Positions 5,381 through 5,412 of a stretch of DNA of 5,412 bases are shown piece by piece (position 1 is the stretch's first letter; each line of letters begins with the position of its first letter). The DNA comes from an uncultured Chloroflexota bacterium. Its GTDB lineage: Bacteria; Chloroflexota; Anaerolineae; B4-G1; DUEL01. The stretch is from NCBI GenBank assembly GCA_937138275.1, contig CAKZOY010000354.1, positions 1-5,412 on the forward strand, given 5' to 3'. Made by a program: the position numbers and the translations under genes. The notes below the pieces were generated by a model. It was not told where the DNA came from and did not search any database. It saw nothing but the letters and a program-made list of their open reading frames with translations.

Positions 5381-5412
5381 GGGAAAGGGGTGGGGTGTGG
5401 GGTTTGTGGGGG
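5381..5412 (+). other. G-tract run, potential G-quadruplex, upstream of marR promoter
   Basis: The plus strand has five G-tracts (GGG, GGGG, GGGG, GGGG, GGGGG) separated by 1-5 bases and running to the window edge. This fits the G-quadruplex pattern. The 72 bases upstream of the promoter (5341-5412) show no gene and no other clear signal. Confidence 0.45.

Overview
The window reads as part of a GC-rich, probably thermophilic or environmental bacterial chromosome. Chloroflexota (Anaerolineae-like) is my best guess. It rests on protein style and on the dense G/C-rich palindromic repeats between genes; no marker gene is present, so the assignment is tentative. All three real genes lie on the minus strand and are read from right to left: a MarR-family regulator (5272 to 4787), an ABC exporter half-transporter of 746 aa (4550 to 2310) and a second half-transporter of 635 aa (1930 to 23).

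The two half-transporters form a typical heterodimeric type IV exporter pair (TM287/288, BmrCD, LmrCD type). The upstream subunit has an Asp in place of the catalytic Glu and a Gln in place of the switch His. The downstream subunit has an ISQGQ signature in place of LSGGQ. All these defects fall in one composite ATP site, and the other site is fully canonical. The upstream subunit also carries an extra domain of about 175 residues between TM1 and TM2, predicted to lie outside the membrane. The MarR protein probably represses the set. Its own gene has a near-consensus sigma-70 promoter with an inverted repeat over the -10 and start region.

The most unusual feature is between marR and the first ABC gene. 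A 219-bp element (4561-4779) has perfect 9-bp terminal inverted repeats and lies between exact 8-bp direct copies (4553-4560 and 4780-4787). This is the footprint of a transposed, non-coding MITE-like element. Removing it and one direct copy leaves marR and the ABC gene only 9 nt apart, with the Shine-Dalgarno touching the marR stop codon. The insertion therefore split a tight operon, and the target duplication kept a Shine-Dalgarno in front of the ABC gene.

The 379-bp gap between the two ABC genes (1931-2309) is also mostly repeats: a 21-bp perfect hairpin, a G/C-tract palindrome related to the one inside the 219-bp element, and an inverted pair of an A/C-rich repeat that abuts the ABC stop codon. 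The left edge (1-42) is six copies of a 7-bp repeat that run into the 3' end of the second ABC gene. The right edge (5340-5412) is non-coding and ends in G-tracts.
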